Below are positions 6,300 through 6,302 of a stretch of DNA of 6,302 nucleotides, piece by piece. The notes beneath the pieces are model-generated. The model did not search any database, was not told where the DNA came from, and worked only from the letters and a program-made list of their open reading frames with translations. Source of the DNA: Muribaculaceae bacterium (GTDB lineage: Bacteria; Bacteroidota; Bacteroidia; Bacteroidales; Muribaculaceae); contig VSPN01000076.1 of NCBI GenBank assembly GCA_009775355.1, forward strand, positions 1 through 6,302. The letters run 5' to 3'. The position numbers and the translations under genes are program-made. Every line of letters begins with the position of its first letter. The first letter of the stretch is position 1.

Positions 6300-6302
6300 G
6301 AT

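Noticed and set aside
1..6302. CRISPR array, insertion sequence or riboswitch
   Set aside because: No regularly spaced direct repeats, transposase, or conserved riboswitch core were seen on either strand.

Overview
The window looks like a chromosomal segment of a Bacteroidales bacterium, possibly Muribaculaceae or a relative. The evidence is indirect. The tRNA promoter fits the Bacteroidetes primary sigma pattern (TTG, 19-nt spacer, TAnnTTTG), the starts lack clear Shine-Dalgarno sequences, and the lipoprotein and polyprenyl synthetase have a Bacteroidetes look. The genus call is an impression, not a measurement.

Layout. Positions 1-117 hold no gene I can establish. A perfect 22-bp inverted repeat with A- and T-tracts (118-166) is a probable bidirectional terminator. 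From 179 to 5381 five genes lie on the minus strand, transcribed right to left: a small unrecognised lipoprotein (4797-5381), an isoprenyl diphosphate synthase (3808-4776), a TatD-family metal-dependent nuclease/hydrolase (2961-3746), a CPA-type cation:proton antiporter homologue with a C-terminal universal-stress-like region (965-2950), and an AqpZ-type aquaporin (179-877). The first four have gaps of 20, 61 and 10 bp and are probably one operon. The aquaporin follows after 87 bp with no obvious terminator in between, so it may be the last cistron or have its own promoter.

From about 5500 rightwards the plus strand carries a promoter, tRNA-Ser(GGA) (5549-5636), its intrinsic terminator (5648-5681), and a short zeta-toxin-like P-loop kinase gene (5692-6234). 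The kinase gene is clearly AT-richer than the minus-strand genes. A structured inverted repeat follows it and the window ends there. A foreign-looking gene directly downstream of a tRNA gene suggests the edge of an acquired segment, but no integrase or attachment repeat is visible.

How the genes work together. The minus-strand set is housekeeping in character: isoprenoid chain synthesis for quinones or the undecaprenyl pathway, nucleic-acid turnover, ion transport and water flux. No shared pathway is evident. I do not see a clear new multi-gene system. The most unusual points are the antiporter, which lacks the acidic residue expected at its transport site, the aquaporin's altered selectivity filter, and the unpaired zeta-like kinase next to the tRNA.
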